Assembly (NCBI RefSeq): GCF_001598295.1
Contig: NZ_BCYR01000002.1
Span: 186,001 to 250,000, forward strand
Direction: 5' to 3'
DNA from: Klebsiella ornithinolytica NBRC 105727 = ATCC 31898
GTDB taxonomy: Bacteria; Pseudomonadota; Gammaproteobacteria; Enterobacterales; Enterobacteriaceae
Length of the DNA stretch: 64,000 bases
Below the pieces are notes generated by a model. That model worked only from the letters and a program-made list of their open reading frames with translations, was not told the origin of the DNA and ran no database searches. Of this stretch, positions 28,602 through 38,927 are shown in pieces. Position 1 is the first letter of the stretch; each line of letters opens with the position of its first letter. Made by a program: the position numbers and the translations under genes.

Positions 28602-30377
28602 ATGAAAAGAATCAGCTTACCAAAAATTGGTATTCGCCCGGTGATTGACGGACGTCGGATGGGTGTACGCGAGTCGCTGGAAGCGCAGACCATGAATATG
28701 GCAAAAGCCACCGCTGCGCTGATTAGCGAGAAGCTCCGTCATGCCTGCGGCGCGCAGATCGAGTGCGTGATTGCCGACACCTGCATCGCCGGTATGGCGG
28801 AATCCGCCGCCTGTGAGGAGAAGTTCAGCCGCCAGAACGTCGGCGTGACGATCACCGTCACCCCTTGCTGGTGCTACGGCAGCGAAACCATCGACATGGA
28901 TCCGCTGCGCCCGAAGGCCATCTGGGGATTTAACGGCACGGAGCGCCCCGGCGCCGTCTATCTGGCCGCCGCGCTGGCCGCCCACAGTCAGAAAGGGATC
29001 CCGGCGTTCTCGATCTACGGCCATGATGTCCAGGATGCCGACGACACCACCATCCCTGCCGACGTTGAGGAAAAACTGCTGCGTTTTGCCCGCGCCGGGC
29101 TTGCCGTTGCCAGTATGAAAGGGAAAAGCTATCTCTCCGTGGGGGGCGTTTCGATGGGCATCGCTGGCTCCATCGTCGACCATAACTTCTTTGAATCCTG
29201 GCTGGGGATGAAGGTCCAGGCGGTTGATATGACCGAACTGCGCCGCCGCATCGACCAGAAAATCTATGATGAAGTTGAGCTGGAAATGGCGCTGGCCTGG
29301 GCGGACAAAAACTTCCGCTACGGCGAGGACCAGAACGCGCAGCACTATAAGCGCGATGAAGAACAGAGCCGCGCGGTGCTGAAAGAGAGCCTGCTGATGG
29401 CGATGTGTATTCGCGACATGATGCAGGGCAACGAGAAACTGGCAGAAAAAGGGCTGCTCGAGGAGTCGCTGGGCTACAACGCCATCGCCGCCGGCTTCCA
29501 GGGCCAGCGCCACTGGACCGATCAATACCCGAACGGTGACACCGCCGAGGCGCTGCTCAACAGCTCCTTCGACTGGAACGGCGTGCGTGAGCCTTTTGTC
29601 GTCGCCACCGAGAACGACAGCCTCAACGGGGTAGCGATGCTGATGGGCCACCAGTTGACCGGTACCGCGCAGGTGTTTGCCGACGTGCGCACCTACTGGT
29701 CGCCGGATGCGGTTGAGCGGGTGACCGGTCAGCCGCTCACCGGGCTGGCGGAACATGGCATTATTCACCTGATTAACTCGGGCTCCGCCGCGCTGGACGG
29801 CTCCTGCCAACAGCGGGATGAAGAAGGTAAACCAACGATGAAACCGCACTGGGAGATTTCGCAGAAAGAGGCGGATGCCTGCCTGGCGGCAACCGAATGG
29901 TGTCCGGCGATTCATGAATACTTCCGCGGCGGCGGCTACTCTTCGCGCTTCCTGACCGAAGGCGGCGTGCCGTTTACCATGACCCGCGTCAACCTCATCA
30001 AAGGTCTGGGGCCGGTGCTGCAAATTGCCGAAGGCTGGAGCGTCGAGCTGCCAAAAGCGATGCACGACCAGCTGGATGCCCGCACCAACTCCACGTGGCC
30101 CACCACCTGGTTTGCCCCGCGCCTCACCGGCAAAGGCCCGTTTGCCGACGTCTATTCGGTGATGGCCAACTGGGGGGCTAACCATGGCGTGCTGACTATC
30201 GGCCACGTCGGCGCTGACTTTATTACCCTCGCGGCCATGCTGCGGATCCCGGTCTGCATGCATAACGTGGAAGAGGGCAAAATCTACCGGCCATCCAGCT
30301 GGGCCGCCCACGGCATGGATACGGAAGGCCAGGATTATCGCGCCTGTCAGAACTACGGCCCGCTGTATAAACGTTAA
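28602..30377 (+). CDS. fucI: L-fucose isomerase FucI
   Basis: A 591-residue manganese enzyme that interconverts L-fucose and L-fuculose, identical in length to E. coli FucI. The metal-site residues are in [19 protein letters not shown] (Glu, with the Asp of [18 protein letters not shown]), and a conserved His lies in [11 protein letters not shown]. It lies 30 bp after fucP. The 564-residue open frame on the opposite strand is an antisense shadow. Confidence 0.97.
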   Translation: MKRISLPKIGIRPVIDGRRMGVRESLEAQTMNMAKATAALISEKLRHACGAQIECVIADTCIAGMAESAACEEKFSRQNVGVTITVTPCWCYGSETIDMDPLRPKAIWGFNGTERPGAVYLAAALAAHSQKGIPAFSIYGHDVQDADDTTIPADVEEKLLRFARAGLAVASMKGKSYLSVGGVSMGIAGSIVDHNFFESWLGMKVQAVDMTELRRRIDQKIYDEVELEMALAWADKNFRYGEDQNAQHYKRDEEQSRAVLKESLLMAMCIRDMMQGNEKLAEKGLLEESLGYNAIAAGFQGQRHWTDQYPNGDTAEALLNSSFDWNGVREPFVVATENDSLNGVAMLMGHQLTGTAQVFADVRTYWSPDAVERVTGQPLTGLAEHGIIHLINSGSAALDGSCQQRDEEGKPTMKPHWEISQKEADACLAATEWCPAIHEYFRGGGYSSRFLTEGGVPFTMTRVNLIKGLGPVLQIAEGWSVELPKAMHDQLDARTNSTWPTTWFAPRLTGKGPFADVYSVMANWGANHGVLTIGHVGADFITLAAMLRIPVCMHNVEEGKIYRPSSWAAHGMDTEGQDYRACQNYGPLYKR

Positions 30378-30384
30378 TGCGGCT

Positions 30385-30460
30385 TTGCCCGGTGGCGCAA
30401 GCTTACCGGACCTACGGGCACATCAGCCGTAGGCCGGATAAGCGCAGCGCCATCCGGCGA
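30385..30460. repeat. REP/BIME-like element between fucI and fucK
   Basis: Two imperfect hairpins in series. The second (GCCGGAT ... ATCCGGC around AAGCGCAGCGCC) is a classic enterobacterial REP sequence; the first (CCGGT ... ACCGG) is the inverted partner. Intercistronic REP pairs can stabilise upstream mRNA. Confidence 0.8.
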
Positions 30461-30476
30461 CGTTTATGGAGTTATT

Positions 30477-31895
30477 ATGAAAAATGAAGTCATCCTCGTC
30501 CTCGACTGCGGCGCCACTAACGTGCGGGTTATTGCCGTCGACCGTCAGGGGAAAATTGTCGCCCGGGCCTCAACCGCCAACGCCAGCGAGCGCGCCGCGG
30601 AGAACCCCGCGTGGCACCAGTGGTCGCTGGAGGCTATTCTGCAACGCTTCGCCGACTGCTGTCAGCGCCTCTCGGCCGAACTGGCCGCGTGCCGGATTCG
30701 CGGCATCACGGTGACCACCTTCGGCGTTGACGGCGCGCTGGTCGATGAGCACGGCGCACTGCTCTACCCGACGATCAGCTGGAAATGCCCGCGCACGCTC
30801 GCGGTGATGGAGAACATCGGACGGCTGATTGCCCCGCAGCGCCTGCAGGAGATCGCCGGCGTCGGGGCATTCAGCTTCAATACCCTGTATAAACTGGTGT
30901 GGCTGAAGGAACATCACCCGCAGCTACTGGCAAAGGCGCACGCCTGGCTGTTTATCTCCTCGTTGATCAATCACCGTTTAACCGGGGCCTTCACTACCGA
31001 TATCACTATGGCAGGCACCAGCCAGATGCTGGATATTCATCAGCGGGATTTCAGCCCCGAGATTCTGGAAGCTACCGGGATACCGCGTCGTCTGTTCCCT
31101 ACGCTGGTCGAAGCGGGAGACAGGATAGGTTCGCTCCGCTACGATGCCGCCGCGCGGCTGGGACTCCCCGCCGGCCTCCCGGTGTTCTCCGCCGGTCACG
31201 ACACGCAGTTTGCGCTGTTTGGCGCCGGTGCCCAGCAGGATGAACCGGTGCTCTCCTCCGGAACCTGGGAAATCCTGATGGTACGTACTGGCGAGGTCAA
31301 CACCGCCTTGCTTAGTCAGTATCCCGGCTCAACCTGCGAGCTGGACAGCCGGGCCGGGCTGACAAATCCCGGGATGCAGTGGCTGGCCTCCGGGGTGCTG
31401 GAGTGGGTTCGTCAGCTGCTGTGGACGCCCCAGACGCCCTGGCAAACGCTGATTGATGAGGCGCGGCTGATTCCCGCCGGCGCAGAAGGCGTGAAGATGC
31501 AGTGCGATCTGCTGGCCTGCCAGAATGCGGGCTGGCAAGGCGTCACGCTCAATACGACCCGCGGCCATTTTTATCGCGCGGCGCTGGAGGGGTTAACCCG
31601 CCAGCTGAAAAATAACCTGCGCACCCTGGAAAATATCGGCCACTTTAAGGCCAGAGAACTGCTGCTGGTCGGCGGCGGCAGTCGCAACGTGCTGTGGAAT
31701 CAAATCAAAGCCGACATGCTCGAGATACCGATTAAGGTGCTGGATGACGCCGAAACCACCGTGTCAGGGGCTGCGATGTACGCCTGGTCAGGCGCCGGCG
31801 AGTTTGCCAGCGCCGGGCAGGCCCGCTCACAGGTCCACTATCAGTACCGCTACTTCTACCCGCAAACCGAACCCGAACTGTCAGAGGGAGTATGA
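30477..31895 (+). CDS. fucK: L-fuculokinase FucK
   Basis: A 472-residue FGGY-family kinase that phosphorylates L-fuculose at C1. The N-terminal phosphate motif is [20 protein letters not shown], the active-site Asp is in [14 protein letters not shown], and the C-terminal ATP motif [20 protein letters not shown] is present. ATG at 30477 follows GGAGTTATT. Its stop is one base before the fucU start. Confidence 0.96.
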   Translation: MKNEVILVLDCGATNVRVIAVDRQGKIVARASTANASERAAENPAWHQWSLEAILQRFADCCQRLSAELAACRIRGITVTTFGVDGALVDEHGALLYPTISWKCPRTLAVMENIGRLIAPQRLQEIAGVGAFSFNTLYKLVWLKEHHPQLLAKAHAWLFISSLINHRLTGAFTTDITMAGTSQMLDIHQRDFSPEILEATGIPRRLFPTLVEAGDRIGSLRYDAAARLGLPAGLPVFSAGHDTQFALFGAGAQQDEPVLSSGTWEILMVRTGEVNTALLSQYPGSTCELDSRAGLTNPGMQWLASGVLEWVRQLLWTPQTPWQTLIDEARLIPAGAEGVKMQCDLLACQNAGWQGVTLNTTRGHFYRAALEGLTRQLKNNLRTLENIGHFKARELLLVGGGSRNVLWNQIKADMLEIPIKVLDDAETTVSGAAMYAWSGAGEFASAGQARSQVHYQYRYFYPQTEPELSEGV

Positions 31896-31896
31896 A

Positions 31897-32319
31897 ATGT
31901 TAAAAACGATCTCTCCGCTCATTTCCCCTCAACTCCTCAAGGTCCTGGCCGAGATGGGCCACGGGGATGAGATTATTTTTTCTGATGCGCACTTCCCGGC
32001 CCACAGCATCGGGCCTCAGGTGCTGCGCGCCGATGGCCTGCAGGTTAGCGATCTCTTACGCGCGGTCATTCCGCTGTTTGAGCTCGACAGCTATGCACCG
32101 CCGCTGGTCATGATGGCGGCGGTCGAAGGCGATACGCTCGACCCGCAGGTGGAAATGCGCTATCGCGACGCGCTCTCACCACAGGGTCCCTGTCCGGATA
32201 TCGTCCGTATCGACCGCTTTGCCTTCTATGAGCGGGCGCAAAAAGCCTTTGCGATCGTTATCACAGGCGAACGCGCTAAGTACGGGAATATTCTTTTAAA
32301 AAAAGGGGTAACGCCGTAA
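31897..32319 (+). CDS. fucU: L-fucose mutarotase FucU
   Basis: A 140-residue RbsD/FucU family protein that interconverts the alpha and beta anomers of L-fucose. Conserved [18 protein letters not shown] carries the catalytic His, and [20 protein letters not shown] closes the chain. The start ATG lies one base after the fucK stop and behind GAGGGAG, so it is coupled. It has the same length as E. coli FucU. Confidence 0.96.
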   Translation: MLKTISPLISPQLLKVLAEMGHGDEIIFSDAHFPAHSIGPQVLRADGLQVSDLLRAVIPLFELDSYAPPLVMMAAVEGDTLDPQVEMRYRDALSPQGPCPDIVRIDRFAFYERAQKAFAIVITGERAKYGNILLKKGVTP

Positions 32320-32329
32320 TCTCATGCCG

Positions 32330-32354
32330 GAGCGTCCGCCTGATGCGGACGCTC
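32330..32354 (+). terminator. Hairpin between fucU and fucR
   Basis: GAGCGTCCGC / GCGGACGCTC, a perfect 10-bp stem with a 5-nt loop. There is no T tract; it may lower fucR expression relative to the structural genes. Confidence 0.65.
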
Positions 32355-32375
32355 ATCGAATGACAGGGTGAGAAC

Positions 32376-33092
32376 ATGAAAGCGGCACGCCAGCAAGCGA
32401 TAATAGACCTGCTGATCAACCATAGCAGCCTGACGACGGAAGCCTTATCGCTACAGCTCAACGTCAGTAAAGAGACGATTCGTCGCGATCTGAGCGAGCT
32501 ACAATCGCGGGGAAAAGTGCTGCGTAACCACGGTCGGGTCAAAATCATTCATCGGGAAAGCCAGGACAGCGGCGATCCTTTCCATATTCGCCTCAAAAGC
32601 CACTATGCCCATAAAGCGGATATCGCCCGCGGCGCCCTGGCCTGGATTGACGAAGGAATGGTGATTGCCCTCGACGCCAGCTCCACCTGCTGGTATCTGG
32701 CCCGCCAGCTGCCGGATATCAACCTGCACGTCTTTACCAACAGCCAGCCGATTTGCCAGGAGCTGAGCAAACGCGAAAACATTCAGCTCACCTGTTCCGG
32801 CGGCACGCTCCAGCGCAAATATGGCTGCTACGTCAGCCCTTCGCTGATCTCTCAGCTCAAATCGCTGGAGATCGATCTGTTTATTTTTTCCTGCGAAGGC
32901 ATCGATAGCCACGGCGCGCTGTGGGATTCAAATACGGTGAACGCCGATTTTAAATCGCTGCTGCTCAAACGCGCGGCGCAATCGCTACTGCTGATCGACA
33001 AAAGTAAGTTTAATCGTTCGGGGGAGGCCAGTATTGGTCACCTGGATGATGTGACACACATTCTTTCGGATGCGCAGATAGCGGCAAAATAG
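32376..33092 (+). CDS. fucR: L-fucose operon activator FucR
   Basis: A 238-residue DeoR-family regulator (243 in E. coli). The N-terminal helix-turn-helix reads SLTTEALSLQLNVSKETIRR, and the ligand domain has the family features ALDASSTCWYLARQL, SGGTLQRKYGCYV and LFIFSCEGIDS. In E. coli it activates the fuc operons with fuculose 1-phosphate as signal. It is the last gene of fucPIKUR. Confidence 0.96.
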   Translation: MKAARQQAIIDLLINHSSLTTEALSLQLNVSKETIRRDLSELQSRGKVLRNHGRVKIIHRESQDSGDPFHIRLKSHYAHKADIARGALAWIDEGMVIALDASSTCWYLARQLPDINLHVFTNSQPICQELSKRENIQLTCSGGTLQRKYGCYVSPSLISQLKSLEIDLFIFSCEGIDSHGALWDSNTVNADFKSLLLKRAAQSLLLIDKSKFNRSGEASIGHLDDVTHILSDAQIAAK

Positions 33093-33116
33093 CCGGCGAG
33101 GCAAGAGAGAAGAGAG

Positions 33117-33142
33117 CCCGGATAACGAAGCCGTTATCCGGG
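33117..33142. terminator. Bidirectional hairpin between fucR and rlmM
   Basis: CCCGGATAACG / CGTTATCCGGG, a perfect 11-bp stem with a 4-nt loop, between the convergent genes. Confidence 0.75.
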
Positions 33143-33155
33143 ACGCGACGCGGGC

Positions 33156-34256
33156 TTAGCGTTCGTCGCGACGACCGCCAACGGCCGCCCACAGGCGACG
33201 GACGTGAACGGTCACCTCTTCACGATCGTGATACAGCTGGCGCGCCTGGATCTGGGCATTAATCCCGTGTTCATCCAGCTGCTCCTGGATATAGGCGAGG
33301 TTGCGCGACAGCTCTTCATAGCGCTTTTTCATCGGCAGCTTAAGGTTAAAGATGGTTTCCCGGCACCAGCCGTTCACCAGCCATTGCGCCATCAGCGCCG
33401 CCACTTTCGCCGGTTTCTCCACCATATCGCACACCATCCACGAGATGTTGTTGCGCGTTGGGCGATACTTGAAGCCATCTTCACGCAGCCAGGTCACCTG
33501 CCCGGTATCCATCAGACTCTGCGCCATCGGGCCGTTATCCACGGAGGAGACCCACATGTTGCGCTTCACCAGTTGATAGGTCCAGCCGCCGGGGCAGGCC
33601 CCCAGATCCACCGCATACATCCCGTTGCCCAGACGCTCGTCCCACTCATCTGCCGGGATAAAGACGTGAAACGCCTCTTCCAGCTTCAGCGTAGAACGGC
33701 TCGGCGCATCAGACGGGAACTTCAGACGCGGGATCCCCATATAGAACGGCGAGTTGTTGGTGGTGTACGAGTAACCGGTATAGCAGCAGCCGGGGGCAAT
33801 AAAGAACACATGCACTACCGGGCGCTTCGGTGTTTCATAGTTGGTGAGCACGCCCGCTTCACGCAGCGCAGCGCGCAGCGGAACCGTCAGTTTACGGCAG
33901 AACTTCATCAGCTCTTTGCTTTCATTGGTATCGGCCACTTCCACCCGCAGATCGCCGCCCTTCTCGACCACGCCCTGCAGCATCCCGACAATCGGCGTGA
34001 TGCGATCTTCCGGCGGCAGGTCGCGCAGCAGTTCACCGGCCACAAACATCTGACGGGCGAAAACCAGCGAGCTGAACGGCAGTTCACGCACCAGTTTGTC
34101 GCCATCTTCCATCTGATAGCATTCAAAAATGACATAGCCAGAGTCTTCTTTCACTCGGGCAAAACCAAACACCTCAAGGCGGGAGGCCTTATCGGTAATT
34201 TCTGCTGCGCACTCCTTCTCAAACCCGGGGCGACAATAGAGGACAACCTTATTCAT
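33156..34256 (-). CDS. rlmM: 23S rRNA C2498 2'-O-methyltransferase RlmM
   Basis: A 366-residue two-domain enzyme with an N-terminal THUMP-like domain and a C-terminal Rossmann methyltransferase. The SAM motif is [17 protein letters not shown], and conserved [13 protein letters not shown] and [13 protein letters not shown] follow. I chose the ATG that gives [13 protein letters not shown], the E. coli length; a TTG two codons upstream is also in frame. Its start overlaps the 3' end of ygdD by 8 bases. Confidence 0.96.
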   Translation of the reverse strand: MNKVVLYCRPGFEKECAAEITDKASRLEVFGFARVKEDSGYVIFECYQMEDGDKLVRELPFSSLVFARQMFVAGELLRDLPPEDRITPIVGMLQGVVEKGGDLRVEVADTNESKELMKFCRKLTVPLRAALREAGVLTNYETPKRPVVHVFFIAPGCCYTGYSYTTNNSPFYMGIPRLKFPSDAPSRSTLKLEEAFHVFIPADEWDERLGNGMYAVDLGACPGGWTYQLVKRNMWVSSVDNGPMAQSLMDTGQVTWLREDGFKYRPTRNNISWMVCDMVEKPAKVAALMAQWLVNGWCRETIFNLKLPMKKRYEELSRNLAYIQEQLDEHGINAQIQARQLYHDREEVTVHVRRLWAAVGGRRDER

Positions 34257-34644
34257 GAACAACGCCCTTACGTTTCAGACGAATTGCACCAATTAACATT
34301 AAAACCCAACCGGCGAGGAAGCTCACGCCTCCTACCGGCGTTACGAACGCCCACAGGCGTAAATGCGACAGCGCCAGGCAATAGAGACTGCCGCTGAACA
34401 AAACGGTACCGAGCGCCATAAAGACGCTGCTCCAGTAGAACCAGATACTGATACGGCGCTGCATCGCCACCGCCAGACCAAAAATAGCCAGCGTATGGAA
34501 GGCCTGGTATTCAAGCCCGGTATGAATCCAGGCCATTTCCGCCGCGCCTAACGTCCGGCTTAAAACGTGCGCGCCAAAGGCGCCCAGAGCAACAAAGACG
34601 AAACCGCTTATCGCGGCAAATATCAGCATAAATCGGCTGGTCAT
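34249..34644 (-). CDS. ygdD: DUF423 membrane protein YgdD
   Basis: A 131-residue inner-membrane protein with about four hydrophobic helices, matching E. coli YgdD in size and position. It starts [42 protein letters not shown] is typical of DUF423. Its function is unknown. It lies between gcvA and rlmM and is probably co-transcribed with both. Confidence 0.94.
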   Translation of the reverse strand: MTSRFMLIFAAISGFVFVALGAFGAHVLSRTLGAAEMAWIHTGLEYQAFHTLAIFGLAVAMQRRISIWFYWSSVFMALGTVLFSGSLYCLALSHLRLWAFVTPVGGVSFLAGWVLMLIGAIRLKRKGVVHE

Positions 34645-34663
34645 GTTTTTACCCTACAATCAT

Positions 34664-35581
34664 TTATTGTTCGTAACGAAAACGAAATTTTTCTTGTTCG
34701 CTCGCCGCTTTCGCCAGTATCCATTGTCGGAAGGCGGCTATTTTACCCAGTTCAGCCTGACTGTCATGACAAACGAGATAAAACGCATTCTTACTGACCA
34801 GAACATCATTAAACGGGCAGACCAACCGGCCGGCCTCGATTTCGGACTGGGACATCACATTATTGGCCAGTGCGACCCCTTGCCCGTGAATAGCCGCCTG
34901 CAGCACCATCGCGCTGTGGCTGAAAATAGGCCCCTGCTGCACATTAATATGGCTTAGACCAAGCTGACGGGTATAAGTTTGCCAGTCGCGGCGGGAAGCA
35001 TCGTGCAACAGCGTATGTTGCGCCAGATCCGCAGGTGTTTTCAATGCTTTGTCACCGGTCAGCAGCGCCGGCGAACAGACGGGCAGCAGATATTCGGCGT
35101 ACAATTTTTCGACGCGCAGACCTGGCCAGTTGCCGCGGCCATAGAAAATCGCCACGTCGACGTCATCCGCCAGTTTGTCTTCCTGACGGTCCACGGCCTG
35201 GATTCTGACATCAATCCCCGGATAAGCTGAGTTAAAGCTTGAGAGTCGCGGCACCAGCCACTGGATCGCAAAACTGGGCAATAAACTCACCGTTAAGGCC
35301 CCTTTCGCGCTTCGCGCCTGCAGTTTACGCGTCGCCTCGGTCAGCTGCGAAAAAATCTCTTTAATATCCTGAAAATAGCTCTGGCCTTCTTCCGTCAGCA
35401 GCAGCGATCGATTGCGGCGGCGAAACAGCTTCAGCCCTAGAAAATCCTCTAGTGACTTGATTTGGTGACTTACTGCGGCCTGCGTCACAAAAAGCTCATC
35501 TGCTGCGCGAGTGAAGCTTAAATGACGTGCGGCTGCATCAAAAACACGTAATGCATTCAGGGGCGGTAATCGCTTTGACAT
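34664..35581 (-). CDS. gcvA: Glycine cleavage system LysR regulator GcvA
   Basis: A 305-residue LysR-type regulator that activates or represses gcvTHP and activates gcvB in E. coli. The helix-turn-helix is LSFTRAADELFVTQAAVSHQIKSLE, followed by the dimerisation helix and a two-lobed effector domain. It is divergent from gcvB, as in E. coli. Confidence 0.96.
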   Translation of the reverse strand: MSKRLPPLNALRVFDAAARHLSFTRAADELFVTQAAVSHQIKSLEDFLGLKLFRRRNRSLLLTEEGQSYFQDIKEIFSQLTEATRKLQARSAKGALTVSLLPSFAIQWLVPRLSSFNSAYPGIDVRIQAVDRQEDKLADDVDVAIFYGRGNWPGLRVEKLYAEYLLPVCSPALLTGDKALKTPADLAQHTLLHDASRRDWQTYTRQLGLSHINVQQGPIFSHSAMVLQAAIHGQGVALANNVMSQSEIEAGRLVCPFNDVLVSKNAFYLVCHDSQAELGKIAAFRQWILAKAASEQEKFRFRYEQ

Positions 35582-35675
35582 GGTTATTCTGGCTTAGATG
35601 TTAAGGCGTTTTAACAAACAGGAAACAACAGTTAACCTATTAGTTTTTTTTATCTGAGCCATTATAATTTGTCCG

Positions 35676-35704
35676 TTGAGGTTCTACCAGCAAATACCTA
35701 TAGT
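35676..35704 (+). promoter_or_regulatory. gcvB promoter
   Basis: TTGAGG (-35) and TATAGT (-10) are 17 bases apart, with the inferred gcvB start 6 bases after the -10 element. The region back to gcvA (35582-35675) would hold the GcvA sites. Confidence 0.8.
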
Positions 35705-35710
35705 GGCGGC

Positions 35711-35917
35711 ACTTCCTGAGCCGGAACGAAGAGCTTTTTTTGGAATGCGTGTTCCAACAAGCTTTTGGCTTACGGTTGTGATGTTGTGTTGTTGTGTTTG
35801 CAATTGGTCTGTGTTTGCAGACCATGGTAGTTAAGCTACCCTTTTCACTTCCTGTACATTTACCCTGTCTGTCCATAGTGATTTAATGTAGCACCGCAAC
35901 AAGCGGTGCTTTTTTTT
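35711..35917 (+). ncRNA. gcvB: Hfq-dependent small RNA GcvB
   Basis: About 207 nt (205 in E. coli), starting ACTTCCTGAGCCGGAACG. The GU-rich seed region R1 (35776-35809, TTGTGATGTTGTGTTGTTGT within it) is intact, as is the later CACTTCCTGTACATTTACCC region. It ends with the terminator GCACCGC-AACAA-GCGGTGC plus a run of eight T. GcvB represses many amino-acid and peptide transporter mRNAs by base pairing. Confidence 0.97.
35891..35917 (+). terminator. gcvB intrinsic terminator
   Basis: A 7-bp stem GCACCGC / GCGGTGC with a 5-nt loop, followed by a run of T. Confidence 0.92.
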
Positions 35918-36024
35918 GCCTGTCTGCCGCCGCGCTGACCAGAATCTCCTCCTCTCTTCCTTTCGCCAGCCTTGCCCTGATGACTAAATTGCGCGACGAT
36001 CGTCGTATTGCAACGAGGAACTCC

Positions 36025-37230
36025 ATGAACGCATTCAATCCTGCTCACTTTCGCGCCCAGTTTCCTGCGCTGGCCGATGCCGGCGTTTACCTTGATAGCG
36101 CGGCGACGGCGCTGAAGCCGCTCGCCACGATCGACGCCAGCGACCAGTTTTACCGCCTTAGCGCGGGCAACGTTCATCGTAGCCAGTTTGCCGCCGCGCA
36201 GCGCCTGACTGAACGCTATGAAAATGCCCGTGAGCGCGTGGCGGCGCTGCTGAATGCCCCGTCCGCGAAAGATATCGTCTGGACGCGCGGCACCACCGAA
36301 GCCATCAATATGGTGGCGCAGAGCTATCTTCGCCCGCGCCTGCGGCCCGGCGATGAAATCATCGTCAGCGAAGCGGAGCACCATGCCAACCTGGTTCCCT
36401 GGCTGATGGTCGCAGAGCAAACCGGTGCCCGGATCGTGAAGCTGCCCATCGGAGCCGATCGCCTGCCCGACGTCGCCCTCCTGCCTTCTCTTATTACGCC
36501 GCGCAGTCGGCTGCTGGCCATCGGCCAGATGTCCAACGTGACCGGCGGCTGTCCGGACCTGGCGACGGCAATCCGCCACGCACACGACGCCGGAATGGTG
36601 GTGATGGTTGACGGTGCTCAGGGGGCGGTGCATTTTCCCGCCGACGTTCAGCAGCTGGATATCGATTTTTATGCGTTTTCCGGCCATAAGCTGTACGGGC
36701 CCACGGGAATTGGCGCGCTGTACGGCAAAAGCACCCTGCTGGATGCCATGTCGCCGTGGCTCGGCGGCGGCAAAATGATTACTGAAGTCACGTTCGAAGG
36801 TTTTAAAACCCAGCCCGTACCCTATCGTCTGGAGGCCGGGACGCCAAACATTGCCGGCGTCATTGGCCTGAGCGCGGCGCTGGAGTGGCTGGAAGAGACC
36901 GATATCGCCCAGGCCGAAAGCTGGAGCCGTAGCCTGGCGACGCTGGCGGAAGATGAGCTGGCGAAGCGGCCAGGCTTTCGCTCCTTCCGCTGTCAGGAGT
37001 CCAGCCTGCTGGCGTTTGACTTCGCCGGCGTACATCACAGCGATATGGTAACCCTGTTGGCGGAGTCGGGTATTGCGCTGCGTGCCGGACAGCACTGCGC
37101 CCAACCGCTGCTGGCGGCCCTGGGCGTTAGCGGTACCTTGCGCGCCTCGTTTGCCCCCTATAATACTCAGGATGATGTTTTCGCGCTGGTTCATGCCGTT
37201 GACCGCGCCCTGGAAATACTGGTGGATTAA
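36025..37230 (+). CDS. csdA: Cysteine desulfurase/sulfinate desulfinase CsdA
   Basis: A 401-residue PLP enzyme of the class V aminotransferase fold, the same length as E. coli CsdA. The PLP lysine is in [14 protein letters not shown], the persulfide cysteine in [12 protein letters not shown], and the His of [11 protein letters not shown] stacks on PLP. It starts [16 protein letters not shown] behind GAGGAACTCC. It passes sulfur to CsdE, encoded next with a one-base overlap. Confidence 0.96.
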   Translation: MNAFNPAHFRAQFPALADAGVYLDSAATALKPLATIDASDQFYRLSAGNVHRSQFAAAQRLTERYENARERVAALLNAPSAKDIVWTRGTTEAINMVAQSYLRPRLRPGDEIIVSEAEHHANLVPWLMVAEQTGARIVKLPIGADRLPDVALLPSLITPRSRLLAIGQMSNVTGGCPDLATAIRHAHDAGMVVMVDGAQGAVHFPADVQQLDIDFYAFSGHKLYGPTGIGALYGKSTLLDAMSPWLGGGKMITEVTFEGFKTQPVPYRLEAGTPNIAGVIGLSAALEWLEETDIAQAESWSRSLATLAEDELAKRPGFRSFRCQESSLLAFDFAGVHHSDMVTLLAESGIALRAGQHCAQPLLAALGVSGTLRASFAPYNTQDDVFALVHAVDRALEILVD

Positions 37231-37661
37231 TGACGACTTCTCACCCTTTTGGTACCCGCATCACCGCAGAGACCTTACGCCAGACGTTTATCCCGCTCAG
37301 CCAGTGGGAAGATAAATACCGCCAGCTGATTTTATTGGGTAAGCAGCTGCCTGCGCTGTCGGATGACCTGAAAGAACGGGCGAAGGAGATTGCCGGCTGT
37401 GAAAACCGCGTCTGGCTGGGCTATAGCGTTGATGCTGACGGTAAGCTGCACTTCTTCGGCGATAGCGAAGGCCGGATTGTGCGCGGTATGCTGGCGGTGC
37501 TGTTGACTGCCGTTGAAGGGAAAAGCGCCAGCGCGCTGCTGGCACAGGATCCGCTGACGCTGTTTGATGAGCTGGGGCTACGCGGTCAGCTGAGCGCCTC
37601 GCGCAGTCAGGGGCTGAGCGCGCTGAGCGCAGCGGTGCTCGCCGCCGCCCGCGAGGGGTAA
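37230..37661 (+). CDS. csdE: Cysteine desulfuration protein CsdE
   Basis: A 143-residue SufE-family sulfur acceptor (147 in E. coli). The acceptor cysteine is Cys57 in [15 protein letters not shown]. It overlaps csdA by one base (TAATG). With CsdA and the TcdA protein encoded next door it forms a sulfur relay that supports tRNA modification. Confidence 0.95.
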   Translation: MTTSHPFGTRITAETLRQTFIPLSQWEDKYRQLILLGKQLPALSDDLKERAKEIAGCENRVWLGYSVDADGKLHFFGDSEGRIVRGMLAVLLTAVEGKSASALLAQDPLTLFDELGLRGQLSASRSQGLSALSAAVLAAAREG

Positions 37662-37676
37662 TTTCTCTTTTAACCT

Positions 37677-37916
37677 CCCCCGGTGGCGCTACGCTGACCG
37701 GGGCTACAAGTTCGATGCAACCGGCAAGCCCGGACAGCTGCGCTGCACCACCTTCGGGAAACCCAGTTCAAGACCTGCAACCCCCGGTGGCGCTGCGCTG
37801 ACCGGGGCTACAAGTTCGAAGCAACCGGCAAGCCAGGACAGCTGCGCTGCACCACCTTCGGGAAACCCAGTTCAAGACCTGCAACCCCCGGTGGCGCTAC
37901 GCTGACCGGGGCTACA
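37677..37916. repeat. 104-bp tandem repeat with REP-like hairpins
   Basis: Two full 104-base units and a partial third start at 37677, 37781 and 37885. The units differ at only a few positions. Each begins CCCCCGGTGGCGCT and holds a hairpin CCCCGGT ... ACCGGGG, so the array alternates REP-like stem-loops with a constant 70-base spacer. It fills the convergent csdE-tcdA gap. Confidence 0.9.
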
Positions 37917-37941
37917 GGCTACAGTCGGCGCCATACCGTCG

Positions 37942-37971
37942 CCCGGGCAAGGATTGACCCCGCTGCCCGGG
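37942..37971. terminator. Hairpin before the tcdA 3' end
   Basis: CCCGGGCA / TGCCCGGG, an 8-bp stem with a 14-nt loop between the convergent csdE and tcdA. No T tract is present. Confidence 0.5.
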
Positions 37972-37975
37972 AGAG

Positions 37976-38794
37976 TTACCCGGCAGAAGCCGCCTCACGC
38001 TCCGCCTTCGCCAGCATTTTCTTCAGCGCATGGGACACGGCGACAAAACCGAAGGTCGCGGTGACCATCGTCGCTGCGCCAAATCCGGAGGCGCAATCCA
38101 TTCGTTTCGGGCCATCGGCGGTGCTCTTCATCGCGCAAACGCTGCCGTCGGCCTGCGGATAGACCAGCGCTTCGGTGGAAAAAACGCAATCCACGCCAAG
38201 CTTACCTTTGCTGTTCTTGACCACCCCGAACTGACTCTTCAACCGCTCGCGCAGCTTTGCCGCCAGCGGATCCTGAATAGTTTTCGCCAGATCGGCTACC
38301 TGAATCTGCGTCGGGTCGATTTGCCCGCCCGCGCCGCCGGTGGTCACCAGCGGCACCTTATAACGGCGACAGTAGGCGATTAACGCCGCCTTGGGCCGTA
38401 CGCTGTCAATCGCATCGATCACATAGCTGAAGCCGACGCCGAGATACTCCGCGACGTTTTCCGGCGTGACAAAATCGTCCACGACCGTCACCCGACACTC
38501 GGGGTTAATCAGACGAATACGCTCGGCCATCACCTCGGCTTTCGCCAGCCCGACGTTGCCCCCCAGGGCATGAACCTGTCGGTTAGTGTTAGTGACGCAG
38601 ACATCATCCATATCAATCAGGGTAATCGCGCCAATCCCGGTTCTTGCCAGCGCTTCCGCCGCCCAGGAGCCCACGCCGCCGATACCGACCACGCAAACAT
38701 GCGCGTCGGCAAAACATTGCAGCGCTTTTTCACCATATAAACGCGCCGTGCCGCCAAAGCGTTGACGCCAGGCATCGCTGATTACAACAGACAT
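37976..38794 (-). CDS. tcdA: tRNA threonylcarbamoyladenosine dehydratase TcdA
   Basis: A 272-residue E1-like enzyme (268 in E. coli) that cyclises t6A37 to ct6A in tRNA using ATP. The nucleotide motif is CVVGIGGVGSWAAEALARTGIG, with DMDDVCVTNTNRQVHAL following. CCRRYKVPLVTTGGAGGQ-type and C-terminal segments are conserved. It is functionally linked to the csdA-csdE pair. Confidence 0.95.
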   Translation of the reverse strand: MSVVISDAWRQRFGGTARLYGEKALQCFADAHVCVVGIGGVGSWAAEALARTGIGAITLIDMDDVCVTNTNRQVHALGGNVGLAKAEVMAERIRLINPECRVTVVDDFVTPENVAEYLGVGFSYVIDAIDSVRPKAALIAYCRRYKVPLVTTGGAGGQIDPTQIQVADLAKTIQDPLAAKLRERLKSQFGVVKNSKGKLGVDCVFSTEALVYPQADGSVCAMKSTADGPKRMDCASGFGAATMVTATFGFVAVSHALKKMLAKAEREAASAG

Positions 38795-38872
38795 AAAACC
38801 TCAGAATGCATCAGGGCCTGCCAGCGCAAGCCCCATCGTGCGAATAAAAGATCAATGCGACCGCCTGGCGCT

Positions 38873-38902
38873 CCCGGAGACGGCGCGTTGCGCCGGTCCG
38901 GG
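38873..38902. repeat. REP-like palindrome between mltA and tcdA
   Basis: A nested palindrome: CCCGGA ... TCCGGG outside and CGGCGC-GTT-GCGCCG inside. It lies in the mltA-tcdA intercistronic gap, 26 bases from the mltA stop. Confidence 0.65.
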
Positions 38903-38927
38903 CGACAAAATATCAGACGGTAGCGCG

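Noticed and set aside
28617..30311. A 564-residue open frame on the minus strand across fucI
   Set aside because: It is antisense to the full-length fucI gene; the composition reflects GC-rich third positions, not a protein.
35860..37194. A 444-residue minus-strand frame across csdA and the end of gcvB
   Set aside because: It overlaps two well-supported genes and reads as low-complexity Gln/Arg/Gly; no homologous motifs.
37677..37916. Possible CRISPR array
   Set aside because: The repeat unit is 104 bases in head-to-tail copies with no variable spacers and no cas genes nearby; it is a tandem REP-like repeat.
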